64,000 bases of DNA from Kitasatospora phosalacinea (GTDB lineage Bacteria; Actinomycetota; Actinomycetes; Streptomycetales; Streptomycetaceae): positions 682,001 to 746,000 of the forward strand of contig NZ_BSSA01000001.1 in NCBI RefSeq assembly GCF_030268885.1, written 5' to 3'. Every line of letters starts with the position of its first letter. The first letter of the stretch is position 1. Below the pieces are notes generated by a model that was not told the origin of the DNA, did not search any database, and saw only the letters and a program-made list of their open reading frames with translations. Positions 8,893 through 17,077 of this stretch are shown in pieces. The position numbers and the translations under genes were made by a program.

Positions 8893-11800
8893 TCACCCGT
8901 CCTCCCCGGCCCGCAGCACCCGCGCCAGGTCCGTGCGGGCCAACCGGCGGGCCAGCACCGCCGTGACGAGGGCGACCAGCGCCCCCGTGCCGAGCGCGGC
9001 CGGGACGGCCGACGGCCAGCCCGCGGCGGTGCGCAGGGCCGGGAAGACCGCCACGGCGTTGTCGTCCATGACGATGAGCGGCAGCAGGGCGGCGGCGAGG
9101 GCCAGTCCGAGGGCGGTGCCGGTGAGGACGGAGAAGCCGGTCAGGGCGAGGTGCTCGGTGCGCAGGACGGCGGCGGGCAGGCGGGGCGGGCAGCCGAGCG
9201 CACGCAGGAGGGCGAACTCGCGGGCGCGGCCCCGGGCGGCGACGGCGGCCTGGACGGTGGCGCCGGTGGCGACGAACAGGGGGGCGAGCAGCAGGCACAG
9301 CCACAGGGAGGTGCGCAGGCCGCGTTGGTAGGGGGTGCGGGCGATCCGGTCGGCGGCGGCGGTCAGTGACCGGACGTCGCCGAGTTCGGGGCGGGCGCGC
9401 AGGGCCCGTTCCGCGGCGGGGCCGGCTCCGGGTGCGGTGGCGGCCCACCAGCGGGTCTCGGCGACGGGGTCGGCGCCGTCGAGCAGGCGCTGGGCGGTGA
9501 GGGCGGTGAGGTCGGCGAGGACGGCCGGGCGTTCGCGGGGCTGGCCGGGGACGGCGGCGAGGCGGCCGACGATCCGGGCCCGGACCAGCGTCTCGTCGCC
9601 GGAGACGAGGGTGAGTTCGGAGCCGATGCCGTGGCCGGCGGCGAGCAGGGCGTCGTCGGCGAGGACGGGGACGGCGGTGGGCCGGGCCGCACCGGGCAGC
9701 GGCGTGTAGGCGACCTGCGGGGGGCGGGAGCCGCCGAGGCCGTTGGGCATCTGGGTGCGCAGGACGGCGTGCAGCAGGGTGCCCGGCACCTCGGCGAGGC
9801 TGCACGGACCGGCCAGGTCGTCGCTGGTGTCGGGGACCGGTTTGGCGGGGTTGCGGGCGTCGTAACCGGGGCAGCCGATGTCCTCGGGGCGGCCGGCGCC
9901 GGGCGCGGTGGGCTGCCAGCCGCTGCCGGCGGGCAGGGCGGCGTCCTGAGCTCCGGCGGGCCCGGTCGCGCTGATCCGCCGCAGGTCGAGGGTGAGGCTG
10001 CGCCGGCCGGGCAGGTCGCTCCCGGGCAGGACCGCGACCCGGACGACCCGCAGCGGGAGCGCCGCGGCCTGCCGGGCGCCCCCGGGGCGGAGCGCGAGGC
10101 GGACGGTGTGCTCCTGCCCGTCGGCGGGCCAGTCGGCGGCGACCCGGACGGTGAGGCCGTCGGCGTCCTGCACGGTCAGGGCGAGCCGGACGGAGCCGTC
10201 CGGCAGCGGGCCGTCGGCGGTGAGCGCGGCGGTGACGTCGAGCGCGTCCGGGTCGCCGGGCAGCGGCAGGCCGTAGTCGGGCAGGCCCTGCCGCAGCAGC
10301 GGCACCAGGTCGGCGGCGGGCCGGTCGGTGAGGTCCGCGCGCAGGGCGGGGAGGGCGTGCCCGGTGGCGCCGGGGGCCAGGGTCCGGGGGGAGAGGGTGC
10401 TCGCGGCGGTGGCGGTGTCGAGGGCGACGACGGTGACGGGGCGCTCGCCGTCGTCGCCGCGCAGTTCGGCGACGGGGGTGACGGCGCGGACGCCCTCGAC
10501 GGCGGAGAGCGCCGCGTGCCGGGCGGCGGCGGGCAGGTCGCCGCCGGTGACGGTGAGGTCCGCGCCGACCACGGCGGCTGCGCGGTCCCGGTAGCTCGGG
10601 CCGAAGTCGGCGAGCGCGGTGGCGGAGAACGCGCAGACCGCGAGCGCGAGGACGGGCAGCAGCGCGGAGGCCGCGTGGGCGGAGGCGCGGCGGCCGAGCT
10701 GCCAGCCGCCGAGCGCGAGGGTCAGCCCGGTGCTGCGGGCCGCCCGCCGTTCGAGGAGCCGGGCCAGCGGGGGAAGCAGCCGCAGGGTCAGCAGCGCCCC
10801 GGCGGCCAGCAGCGCGGCGGGGGTGAGCACCAGCACCGGGTCGGCCCAGCTGCCGAACCCGACGGCGGACGGGGCGGCCACGGCGCTGCGGTAGCGCAGC
10901 AGTTGGAGCAGCCCGAGGAGGGCGAGGGCCAGCAGCGCGAGGTCGGCGCCGGTGCGCTGGACGGCCGCCCGTCGCGGCGAGCGCCGGCGGACGACGCCGT
11001 CGCGGCCGCCGGCCGCGGCCAGCCGCACCGCCGGAGCGAGCGTGCCGACGGCGTGCACCAGCAGGATCAGCCCGACGGCGGCGAACGCCCCGGCGGGCGG
11101 CAGCACGCCGAGGTCCGTCCGGCCGGTCAGCGCCCGGGCGGCGAACCGGGCGAGCAGCAGTCCGACCGCGGCGGCCGGGAGCACCACGACCGCCCACTCG
11201 GCGGCCCCCTCGGCGAGCAGCCGCCGCGCGCCGGCCCCGCGGGCCAGCTGGAGGCCCTGCTCCCTGCGGCGGTGCTCGGTGAGGTGGCGGGTGGTCAGCA
11301 GCAGGGTGAGGGCGGCGAGGGCGGTCAGCAGCGTGACCGGCACGTACAGCGAGGAACGGGCGGCGAGCATCGGCAGCGCGGTGTCCGCCAGCGCCTGCGG
11401 CAGGTCGGTCCGCACGCTCGTGCCCGCCAGTGCCGGGGTCGCCTGCCGGTACACCGAGCGGACCGGGTCACCCCCGGCCAGCGCCGCCACCCGCCCGTGC
11501 AGCGCGGCGACGTCGGCGGGCCGCAGGGCCGTCAGCTCGGGCAGCGCCGTCCACACCGCCACCGCCCGCTCGGTGAGCGCGGGCGTCCGGACGAACACGG
11601 CCGGGGGGAGCAGCGCCGCCTGCGCCGCGACGGGGGCGCCGCCCTCGCCGAGGCTGCGCCAGTACGCGTCGGTGCCGGGGGCGGGCCGGTACGCGCCGGT
11701 GACCCGCAGCGCGAGCGTGCGGTTGGCCGGCGTGGTGAGCAGCAGCGTGTCCCCGGAGCGCAGGCCCAGCCTGCGGACCAGTTCCTGCGGGAGGGCGGCC

Positions 11801-12276
11801 GGTGCGGCACCGTCCGCCGCGTCCCCGTCCGCCTCCGGCCAGGCGCCGTCCGTGAGGACCGCGTACCGCCGGGTGTCGGTGACGGCGAGCGGGAGCAGGG
11901 CGGTTCCGGAGGGCAGGGCGGTTCCGGTGGGACGGGTGGTGGTCATGGGGGCGGCGGCGCGGAACGCGGTGTCGGTGCGCGGGGCGGTGCCGGCCAGGGT
12001 GCGGGCGAGGGCGGTGCGCACGGCCCGGTCGGCGGCCCGGTAGCCGTCGGGGCGGTACTCGGCGCGGACGGCGACGGCGGTGCGCGGGTCGTCGGCGAGT
12101 TGGCCGCGCATGCCCTCGACCACGGCGCGGGCGGAGACGGTGCACAGGGTGGCGACCGCGAGGGCGGAGAGCAGGACGGCGAGGGCGGCGGCGGTGAGCG
12201 GCAGCAGGTGGTGCGCGGTGCCGCGCAGGGCCGCCGGGGTGCTGGGGCGCGGGGCGCGGGACGGGCGGCGCGGCAC
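8893..12276 (-). CDS. FtsX-family ABC transporter permease (very large, 1127 aa)
   Basis: A signal-anchor segment (LLPLTAAALAVLLSALAVAT) at about residues 24-43 is followed by an extracytoplasmic domain, central membrane segments (about 310-570), a second long extracytoplasmic domain and a C-terminal group of three segments that ends in the usual FtsX manner (ARRLARTDLARVLRAGEDG). It is paired with the 937-residue permease downstream and comes 42 bases after the SARP regulator gene, so all three probably form one leftward unit. AGGACC lies upstream of the GTG start. The two permeases could form a heterodimer needing an unlinked ATPase. Length well above 900 residues is at the upper end for the family. 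Confidence 0.88.
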   Translation of the reverse strand: MPRRPSRAPRPSTPAALRGTAHHLLPLTAAALAVLLSALAVATLCTVSARAVVEGMRGQLADDPRTAVAVRAEYRPDGYRAADRAVRTALARTLAGTAPRTDTAFRAAAPMTTTRPTGTALPSGTALLPLAVTDTRRYAVLTDGAWPEADGDAADGAAPAALPQELVRRLGLRSGDTLLLTTPANRTLALRVTGAYRPAPGTDAYWRSLGEGGAPVAAQAALLPPAVFVRTPALTERAVAVWTALPELTALRPADVAALHGRVAALAGGDPVRSVYRQATPALAGTSVRTDLPQALADTALPMLAARSSLYVPVTLLTALAALTLLLTTRHLTEHRRREQGLQLARGAGARRLLAEGAAEWAVVVLPAAAVGLLLARFAARALTGRTDLGVLPPAGAFAAVGLILLVHAVGTLAPAVRLAAAGGRDGVVRRRSPRRAAVQRTGADLALLALALLGLLQLLRYRSAVAAPSAVGFGSWADPVLVLTPAALLAAGALLTLRLLPPLARLLERRAARSTGLTLALGGWQLGRRASAHAASALLPVLALAVCAFSATALADFGPSYRDRAAAVVGADLTVTGGDLPAAARHAALSAVEGVRAVTPVAELRGDDGERPVTVVALDTATAASTLSPRTLAPGATGHALPALRADLTDRPAADLVPLLRQGLPDYGLPLPGDPDALDVTAALTADGPLPDGSVRLALTVQDADGLTVRVAADWPADGQEHTVRLALRPGGARQAAALPLRVVRVAVLPGSDLPGRRSLTLDLRRISATGPAGAQDAALPAGSGWQPTAPGAGRPEDIGCPGYDARNPAKPVPDTSDDLAGPCSLAEVPGTLLHAVLRTQMPNGLGGSRPPQVAYTPLPGAARPTAVPVLADDALLAAGHGIGSELTLVSGDETLVRARIVGRLAAVPGQPRERPAVLADLTALTAQRLLDGADPVAETRWWAATAPGAGPAAERALRARPELGDVRSLTAAADRIARTPYQRGLRTSLWLCLLLAPLFVATGATVQAAVAARGRAREFALLRALGCPPRLPAAVLRTEHLALTGFSVLTGTALGLALAAALLPLIVMDDNAVAVFPALRTAAGWPSAVPAALGTGALVALVTAVLARRLARTDLARVLRAGEDG

Positions 12277-12318
12277 GTGTGAGGTCCTTCCGGTGGTGGG
12301 CGGGAGCGGCCGGAGGGG

Positions 12319-13059
12319 TCAGCTCGCGACGAGTTCCTCGAAGAGCCGCCTGAGCTGCCGGTCGGGGTGCACGCCCAGTTCGCTGCGGTGCACCAGGACG
12401 ACCGCCCGGTAGTCCTCGGCGAGGCTGCCGCGTTCACCGAGGGCGTGGTGGGCGCGCATGCGCAGGGCCCAACTCCGGTCGCGCAGCGGGGAGACGGCGA
12501 GCAGGGCGTTGAGGTCCCGCAGGGCGGCCCGGGGTTCGCCGAGGCGCAGGTAGGCGCCGGCCAGGTCCTCCACGGCGCGCATCCGCTCCTCCTCCAGGTG
12601 GCCGAGCCAGCCGGCCAGCGGGCCGTGCCGGGGCACGCCGACGGCGGCCCGGTCGCCGTCCCAGAGGGCGAGTGCGGAGGTGAGCTGCTCGGCGGCGCGG
12701 GCGCTGTCGCCGGCGGCCAGGGCGGCCCGTCCGTCGGCGGCCCGGTGCAGGAACACCAGGTGGTCGCAGCGTTCGGCGCCGACCTCCAGCAGGTAGCCGC
12801 CGCCTCCGCCCAGCAGGGCGGTGCGGTCGGGCAGGCGGCGGCGCAGCGCGCTGGCGTGGGTGCGGACGTTGGCGACGGCGGAGGCGGGCGGCTCGCTGTC
12901 CCAGAGGGCTTCGACCAGCCGGTCGACGGTGACCGTGCGGTTCGCCTGGAGCAGGAGGGTGGCCAGCAGGGTGCGGGCCTTGCCGCCGATCTCCGTCGTC
13001 GTTCCCCGGGTCGCCCCGCCCAGGCCCACCCGTCCCAGCACGCGAAACGCAGCCTCCAC
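12319..13059 (-). CDS. Small SARP/BTAD-family transcriptional regulator
   Basis: 246 residues. The N-terminal part is an OmpR-type winged helix (FRVLGRVGLGG, then VDRLVEALWDSEPPASAVAN, residues about 5-95), and the rest is a bacterial transcriptional activation domain with helical repeats ending in YRAVVLVHRSELGVHPDRQL. This is the stand-alone SARP layout, typical of pathway-specific activators of peptide and polyketide clusters. The GTG at 13059 follows GGAGG; the longer upstream frame has none. It lies 122 bases downstream of the S26 peptidase gene on the same strand. Direct GTCCTG repeats upstream of the divergent cysteine-rich peptide gene are a candidate target. Confidence 0.88.
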   Translation of the reverse strand: MEAAFRVLGRVGLGGATRGTTTEIGGKARTLLATLLLQANRTVTVDRLVEALWDSEPPASAVANVRTHASALRRRLPDRTALLGGGGGYLLEVGAERCDHLVFLHRAADGRAALAAGDSARAAEQLTSALALWDGDRAAVGVPRHGPLAGWLGHLEEERMRAVEDLAGAYLRLGEPRAALRDLNALLAVSPLRDRSWALRMRAHHALGERGSLAEDYRAVVLVHRSELGVHPDRQLRRLFEELVAS

Positions 13060-13181
13060 GCCACCTCCAGCCCCCGTCGGACGCACACCTGCGGTCCGGT
13101 CAGGTTGAACCCTGCATGGACGGCGGCGAATCCGCAATACTCTTTCGTCATCTTGCGGAAACTTCTTGCAACAACGCCGTG

Positions 13182-13676
13182 CTACGGACCCGAACTGACG
13201 GACCGTCGGCCCGCCACGAGGCGTCGCACGACCACGCCGAGCACCCGCTCCACCGGGACCGCGCCCATCTGCCGGGAGTCGGAACTGGCCGCCGGGTTGT
13301 CGCCGAGCACCACGACGGCACCGTCCGGGACGACGCCGTCGCGGCCGGTGCAGGACGGCGGCCAGGGCTGCCCGGGCAGCGCCGCCAGGCGTTTGACCAT
13401 CCAGCGCCGCCGCTCGGGCGGCTCGTCGGCGGCCGGCCAGGACCAGTCCGCACGGGCCACCGGCGGCACGGGGCACTCCACCACGACGAGTCGACCGGAC
13501 GCCAGCCCGGCCGGCCCGCAGCGGCGCACCAGCACCACGTCGCCGTCGTGCAGGGTCGGCACCATGCTGGACCCCTCCACGGAGACCACCACGGAGCGCC
13601 GCCGCACCCGGCGCAGGAGCAGCAGCACCGCGACGCCGCCGACCGGCAGCAGTGCCCACAGCGGCGCCGGACTCAC
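13182..13676 (-). CDS. S26 family signal peptidase-like protease
   Basis: 164 residues. A single N-terminal membrane segment (about 5-22) precedes the type I signal peptidase boxes: box B EGSSMVPTL with the probable nucleophile Ser37, box D WMVKRLAALPGQ with the general base Lys95, and box E GDNPAASSDSR at 125-135. All catalytic residues are present. It is shorter than housekeeping LepB and resembles the IMP/TraF-like class found in peptide export loci. The GTG overlaps the stop of the ABC exporter gene (GTGA at 13673-13676). I infer that it processes the cysteine-rich peptide encoded at 16811, but housekeeping processing cannot be excluded. Confidence 0.9.
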   Translation of the reverse strand: MSPAPLWALLPVGGVAVLLLLRRVRRRSVVVSVEGSSMVPTLHDGDVVLVRRCGPAGLASGRLVVVECPVPPVARADWSWPAADEPPERRRWMVKRLAALPGQPWPPSCTGRDGVVPDGAVVVLGDNPAASSDSRQMGAVPVERVLGVVVRRLVAGRRSVSSGP

Positions 13677-15532
13677 GGCCCCACCGCCGCCGGGGCGTCC
13701 GCGTACCCCTCCGCCTGGCGGCGGAACAGCGCGGCGTACCGGCCGCCCCGGCCCATCAGCTCCTCGTGGCCGCCCTCCTCCACCACCCGGCCGCCGCGCA
13801 GCACCACGATCCGGTCGGCGCCGCGCACCGCGTTCAGGCGGTGCGAGACGAGCAGGCTGGTGCGCCGTTCGCGGTGGGCGAGCAGCAGCCGGTGGACCTC
13901 GTACTCGGCCTCGGGATCGAGACCGGAGCTCGGCTCGTCGAGGATCAGCAGATCGGCGTCCCGGCGCAGCAGCCCGCGGGCCAGGCCGACCCGCTGCCAC
14001 TGGCCGCCGGACAGTTCGACGCCGTCCGGGCCGTCCGCCCCCTCGTCGGCGAAGGTGCGCGACAGCAGGGTGTCGTAGCCGCGGGGCAGTGCGGCGAGGG
14101 TGCCGTCGATGCCGGCCCGGGCCGCCGCGGCACGGATCCGGTCCCGGTCGTCCAGGTGCGCCACGTCGCCGAGGCCGATGTTCTCGGCCGCCGACAGGTC
14201 GTAGCGCATGAAGTCCTGGAAGATCCCGCCCATCCGGCGGCGCAGCTCCTCCGGGGCGAGGTCGCGGAGATCGGTGCCGTCCCAGTGGATCGAGCCGCGC
14301 ACCGGGTCGTAGAACCGGCAGAGCAGCTTGACCAGGGTGCTCTTGCCCGCGCCGTTGTCGCCGACCAGCGCCACCGCGCTGCCCGCCGGGATGGTCAGGC
14401 TCACTCCGCGCAGCACCCAGTCGTGCTGGTCGGAGTAGCGGAACCAGACGTCGCGCAGCTCGATCCCCCGCCTCAACCCGCCGGTCGGCAGGGGCTGTCG
14501 GCGGACCGGCAGGTCGGGCCCCCGGGTGGTCACCTCCAGGTAGTGGCCGAACAGCTCCAGGTGCTGGTGGGTGACGGCCACCATGACCGCGACACCGGCC
14601 AGGCCGCTCTGCACCGCGGCGACCCCGGAGAGCAGCAACGCCACGTCCCCGACGGTGAGTTGCCCGGCGGACACGGCGTGCACGGCCCAGACCAGCCCGC
14701 CCGCCCCGGTCGCGGCCGCCGCCAGCGCGGGGCCGGTCTGGGCGAGCGCTGCCCGCCGGTCCAGCCGGCGGTGGGTGGCGTTGATGGCGGCGCGGTCGCG
14801 GCGCATCGAGGCCCGCAGGTGGTCGCCGGTCCCGAACAGCCGGATCTCCTTCGCGGTCTGCACGCTGCCCAGCAGGAACCCGTAGAACGACTCGCGCCGC
14901 TCCAGCGGACTGACCGTCAGCGCGGTGCCCACCCGGGCCCGGGCGAGCCGGACCTCGGTGAGCAGCGCGGGCACGGCGGAGAGCAGGACGGCCAGCGCCA
15001 GCCACGGGTTCAGCAGCACCAGCGACACCGAGAACGCCGCCATGGTGGCGGCCGACCGGGCCAGACCGACCGCGCCGGCGACGATCTGCGGCGGGGTGTC
15101 CTGCCCGCACTGCTGGGCGAGCCGGAGCCGGTCCAGCGCCGCCGGGTCCTCGAAGCGCCCCAGCCCGACCAGGCCGTTCACCGCCGCGTACAGCCCGTCC
15201 TGCGCCGACAGGCCGACGTGGCGGCCGAGTTCGGCCCGCCACAGCTGCGAGACCTGCGGCAGCAGCGAGGCCGCCACCCCGACCCCGGCCAGCGCGACGG
15301 CCCGGACCGGCACCCCCGTGGAGCCCGCGCCGGGGGCCGCGAGGGCGTCCAGCACCGCCTTGGTCAACCAGGCGGCCAGCACCGGCAGCGCCGCCTCCAC
15401 CACGGCCGCCAGCACCACCCCGACCAGCGGCCCGGGCGCCGCCCGCACCGCCAGACGGACCACGGCCCGCACCGCGGCGACCTGGCCCGGACCGCGCCCG
15501 GCAGCGCCGTCCGAGCGGTCCGAAGGGCTCAC
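13673..15532 (-). CDS. ABC exporter, fused membrane and ATPase domains
   Basis: 619 residues. An N-terminal type I exporter membrane domain (about 20-330) is followed by a nucleotide-binding domain with Walker A GDNGAGKST near residue 391, signature LSGGQWQRVGLARGL near 507, Walker B LLILDEPS near 526 and H-loop LLVSHRL. There is no N-terminal C39 peptidase domain, which fits a separate peptidase gene downstream. The GTG overlaps the stop of the thioredoxin-like gene. In the cluster it is the obvious candidate to export the cysteine-rich peptide. Similar exporters serve lanthipeptide and microcin pathways. Confidence 0.92.
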   Translation of the reverse strand: MSPSDRSDGAAGRGPGQVAAVRAVVRLAVRAAPGPLVGVVLAAVVEAALPVLAAWLTKAVLDALAAPGAGSTGVPVRAVALAGVGVAASLLPQVSQLWRAELGRHVGLSAQDGLYAAVNGLVGLGRFEDPAALDRLRLAQQCGQDTPPQIVAGAVGLARSAATMAAFSVSLVLLNPWLALAVLLSAVPALLTEVRLARARVGTALTVSPLERRESFYGFLLGSVQTAKEIRLFGTGDHLRASMRRDRAAINATHRRLDRRAALAQTGPALAAAATGAGGLVWAVHAVSAGQLTVGDVALLLSGVAAVQSGLAGVAVMVAVTHQHLELFGHYLEVTTRGPDLPVRRQPLPTGGLRRGIELRDVWFRYSDQHDWVLRGVSLTIPAGSAVALVGDNGAGKSTLVKLLCRFYDPVRGSIHWDGTDLRDLAPEELRRRMGGIFQDFMRYDLSAAENIGLGDVAHLDDRDRIRAAAARAGIDGTLAALPRGYDTLLSRTFADEGADGPDGVELSGGQWQRVGLARGLLRRDADLLILDEPSSGLDPEAEYEVHRLLLAHRERRTSLLVSHRLNAVRGADRIVVLRGGRVVEEGGHEELMGRGGRYAALFRRQAEGYADAPAAVGP

Positions 15533-16059
15533 GCGACGCCCGCCGGGCGGCGGCCGAACCCCGACAGGTCGCCGCCCGCCTCGCGGATCCGGCCGTCCGC
15601 GTCGACCGCGCACACCGCCGGGAAGCCCTGCACCCCGCAGGCGGCCGACACCGTGCGCGCCTGCTCGCCGACCACGACGGTGGCGACCTCCGCCAGCTCC
15701 CGCGCGTACGCGCGGGCCTCCGCCGGGTCCTCCCCGGGCATCACCACGGCGAGCACGGACCCGGTCGGCAGCCCGGCGGCGCGCACCGCCCCGACGAAGC
15801 GCGGCAGCAGCGCGGCGCACGGCGGGCAGCCCGGGGAGAAGAAGCCGAGCACGGTGCCGGGCACCAGGTCGGCGCGGCCGACCGCGGTCCCGTCGACGGC
15901 GGTGACGGCGAACCCGTCGATCCGGCCGGAGACCGTCGCGGGGCCGTCCGCACCGGCCCGGGTCATGGCGCGCAGCCGCCGGACCACCCCGTAGGTGAGG
16001 ACCAGGTTGAACAGGCACAGTACGGCCAGCAGGCCCGTGAAGGCGTCCGAGACGTCCAT
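15529..16059 (-). CDS. Membrane-anchored thioredoxin-like (TlpA-type) protein
   Basis: 176 residues. One N-terminal membrane segment (FTGLLAVLCLFNLVLTYGV) is followed by a thioredoxin fold with the active site FFSPGCPPCAALL and the cis-proline loop GVQGFPAVCAVD. The catalytic domain should face outside the membrane. CPPC is typical of TlpA/ResA-type proteins that reduce or rearrange disulfides. The ATG overlaps the stop of the MauE-like gene (TGATG) and the stop overlaps the ABC exporter start. In this setting it probably assists disulfide formation or isomerisation in the exported cysteine-rich peptide. Confidence 0.9.
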   Translation of the reverse strand: MDVSDAFTGLLAVLCLFNLVLTYGVVRRLRAMTRAGADGPATVSGRIDGFAVTAVDGTAVGRADLVPGTVLGFFSPGCPPCAALLPRFVGAVRAAGLPTGSVLAVVMPGEDPAEARAYARELAEVATVVVGEQARTVSAACGVQGFPAVCAVDADGRIREAGGDLSGFGRRPAGVA

Positions 16060-16646
16060 CAGATCTCCCAGTGTTCGGCGTTTGCGGTGCCGGTGGTCGG
16101 CGTCCCGGCGGGCGCGAACAGCTCGACCAGGTCGTCGAGCGTGACGACGACGGCCGCCCCGGCGACCCCCGCGCCGACCGCCAGCAGCGCCGGTCCGCCG
16201 GACGGCAGCGCGTCCGGCCGCGGCAGGGCGGCCAGCGCCGCCGCCAGCAGCACGGCGTTGCGGACCACGTGCCGGCGCCCGAAGGGCTTCGCCGCGCCGC
16301 CGAAGCACCGGCAGGAGGCGACGATCCCGCGGCGCACCGTCCGCGCGACCGCCCAGGTCAGCACCGCGAGCAGCCCGGTGGCGAGCCAGAGCCCGGCCCG
16401 TGCCGTGCCGTTCCACGGCAGCAGCAGGACGACCGCGCACTCCGCGACCAGCGCCCCCGCCCCGGCGGCGTGCGCCCACGACGGCGGCACCAGCCGCAGC
16501 GCGGCGACGCCGTCCAGGTACGCGGCGAGCACCGCGCGTCCGCGCAGCTTGCCCCCCGCCGACGCCAGGAACACGCACCCGAGGAGCACCCGGCCGAACG
16601 TCCCCGGCCACTCCAGGGAACCCACTGCGGAACCCACCGCTCCCAC
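16059..16646 (-). CDS. MauE/DoxX-type redox-associated membrane protein
   Basis: About 195 residues with four to five membrane segments. The motif SCRCFGG between segments is the characteristic C-x-C-F-G of MauE-like proteins, which work with thioredoxin-like proteins to pass electrons across the membrane during disulfide formation (methylamine dehydrogenase maturation is the named example). I chose the GTG at 16646 because AGGAGG lies just upstream; an in-frame GTG at 16661 and an ATG at 16715 are alternatives. It heads the leftward redox/export operon and is divergent from the cysteine-rich peptide gene. Confidence 0.85.
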   Translation of the reverse strand: MGAVGSAVGSLEWPGTFGRVLLGCVFLASAGGKLRGRAVLAAYLDGVAALRLVPPSWAHAAGAGALVAECAVVLLLPWNGTARAGLWLATGLLAVLTWAVARTVRRGIVASCRCFGGAAKPFGRRHVVRNAVLLAAALAALPRPDALPSGGPALLAVGAGVAGAAVVVTLDDLVELFAPAGTPTTGTANAEHWEI

Positions 16647-16701
16647 GGCGCCTCCTTCCACCCGCGTTTCGTGGGACGCACGGTAGGCGGGCGACATACA
16701 G

Positions 16702-16762
16702 GTCCTGTCCTGCATCCGTCCTGCCCGACCGAGATCGACCGTGTACCCGCACGTCGTAGGTT
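16702..16762 (+). promoter_or_regulatory. Candidate SARP repeats and promoter of the peptide gene
   Basis: The hexamer GTCCTG occurs at 16702-16707, 16707-16712 and 16718-16723; the last two are 11 bases apart, which is the period of SARP recognition repeats. About 11 bases further on is TCGACC (16735-16740), a 16-base spacer and TAGGTT (16757-16762), a plausible minus-35/minus-10 pair reading toward the peptide gene. The repeats are directly visible; their recognition by the local SARP is inference. Confidence 0.4.
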
Positions 16763-16810
16763 CCGCAGCGGAACGGCCGCACCAGGCGGCCGCGACGGAA
16801 GGAGACCGCG

Positions 16811-17002
16811 ATGACCAAGCTGCAGCGCCTCGCCGACCGGATGGTCGCCCGGGTGGCCCCGAAGCTGACCGCCCAGGCCACCTGGTGGACCGACACCAAG
16901 TGCGTCTACGTCCCGTTCTGCTCGCGCGGCCAGCTCTACACCAACCAGTGCTGGGACAGCTCCTTCTGCCAGGGCTGGAAGAACACCGGGCAGTGCTGCT
17001 GA
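16811..17002 (+). CDS. Cysteine-rich 63-aa peptide, probable secreted or RiPP-like precursor
   Basis: The first 23 residues form a basic amphipathic helix (LQRLADRMVARVAPKL) with no cysteine, ending in Ala-Gln-Ala, a signal-peptidase-like A-x-A. The remaining 40 residues start with TWW, are rich in aromatics, and hold six cysteines at positions 31, 37, 47, 53, 62 and 63, the last two forming the C-terminus. Six cysteines allow three disulfides. The ATG follows GAAGGAG. The divergent genes encode a redox pair, an ABC exporter and an S26 peptidase. No lanthionine synthetase, cyclodehydratase or radical SAM gene is near, so disulfides are the likely cross-links. I do not recognise the family. 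Confidence 0.85.
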   Translation: MTKLQRLADRMVARVAPKLTAQATWWTDTKCVYVPFCSRGQLYTNQCWDSSFCQGWKNTGQCC

Positions 17003-17021
17003 CGCCCCGTCACCCACCCGT

Positions 17022-17057
17022 CGGACGGCGGCGGGCCCACCGGCCCGCCGCCGTCCG
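17022..17057. terminator. Hairpin terminator, 16-bp stem
   Basis: Perfect inverted repeat 17022-17037 / 17042-17057 with a 4-base loop, directly between the convergent peptide gene and acyl-CoA synthetase gene. No T-tract follows, so it is a GC-type, probably bidirectional terminator. Confidence 0.8.
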
Positions 17058-17077
17058 GCCCGACCGGGGAGGGCGGG

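Noticed and set aside
16811..17002. The cysteine-rich peptide as a lanthipeptide or thiopeptide precursor
   Set aside because: There is no LanM/LanB/LanC, LanKC, YcaO or radical SAM gene anywhere in the window, and Ser/Thr residues are few beside the six cysteines. A disulfide-bonded product is more consistent with the neighbours.
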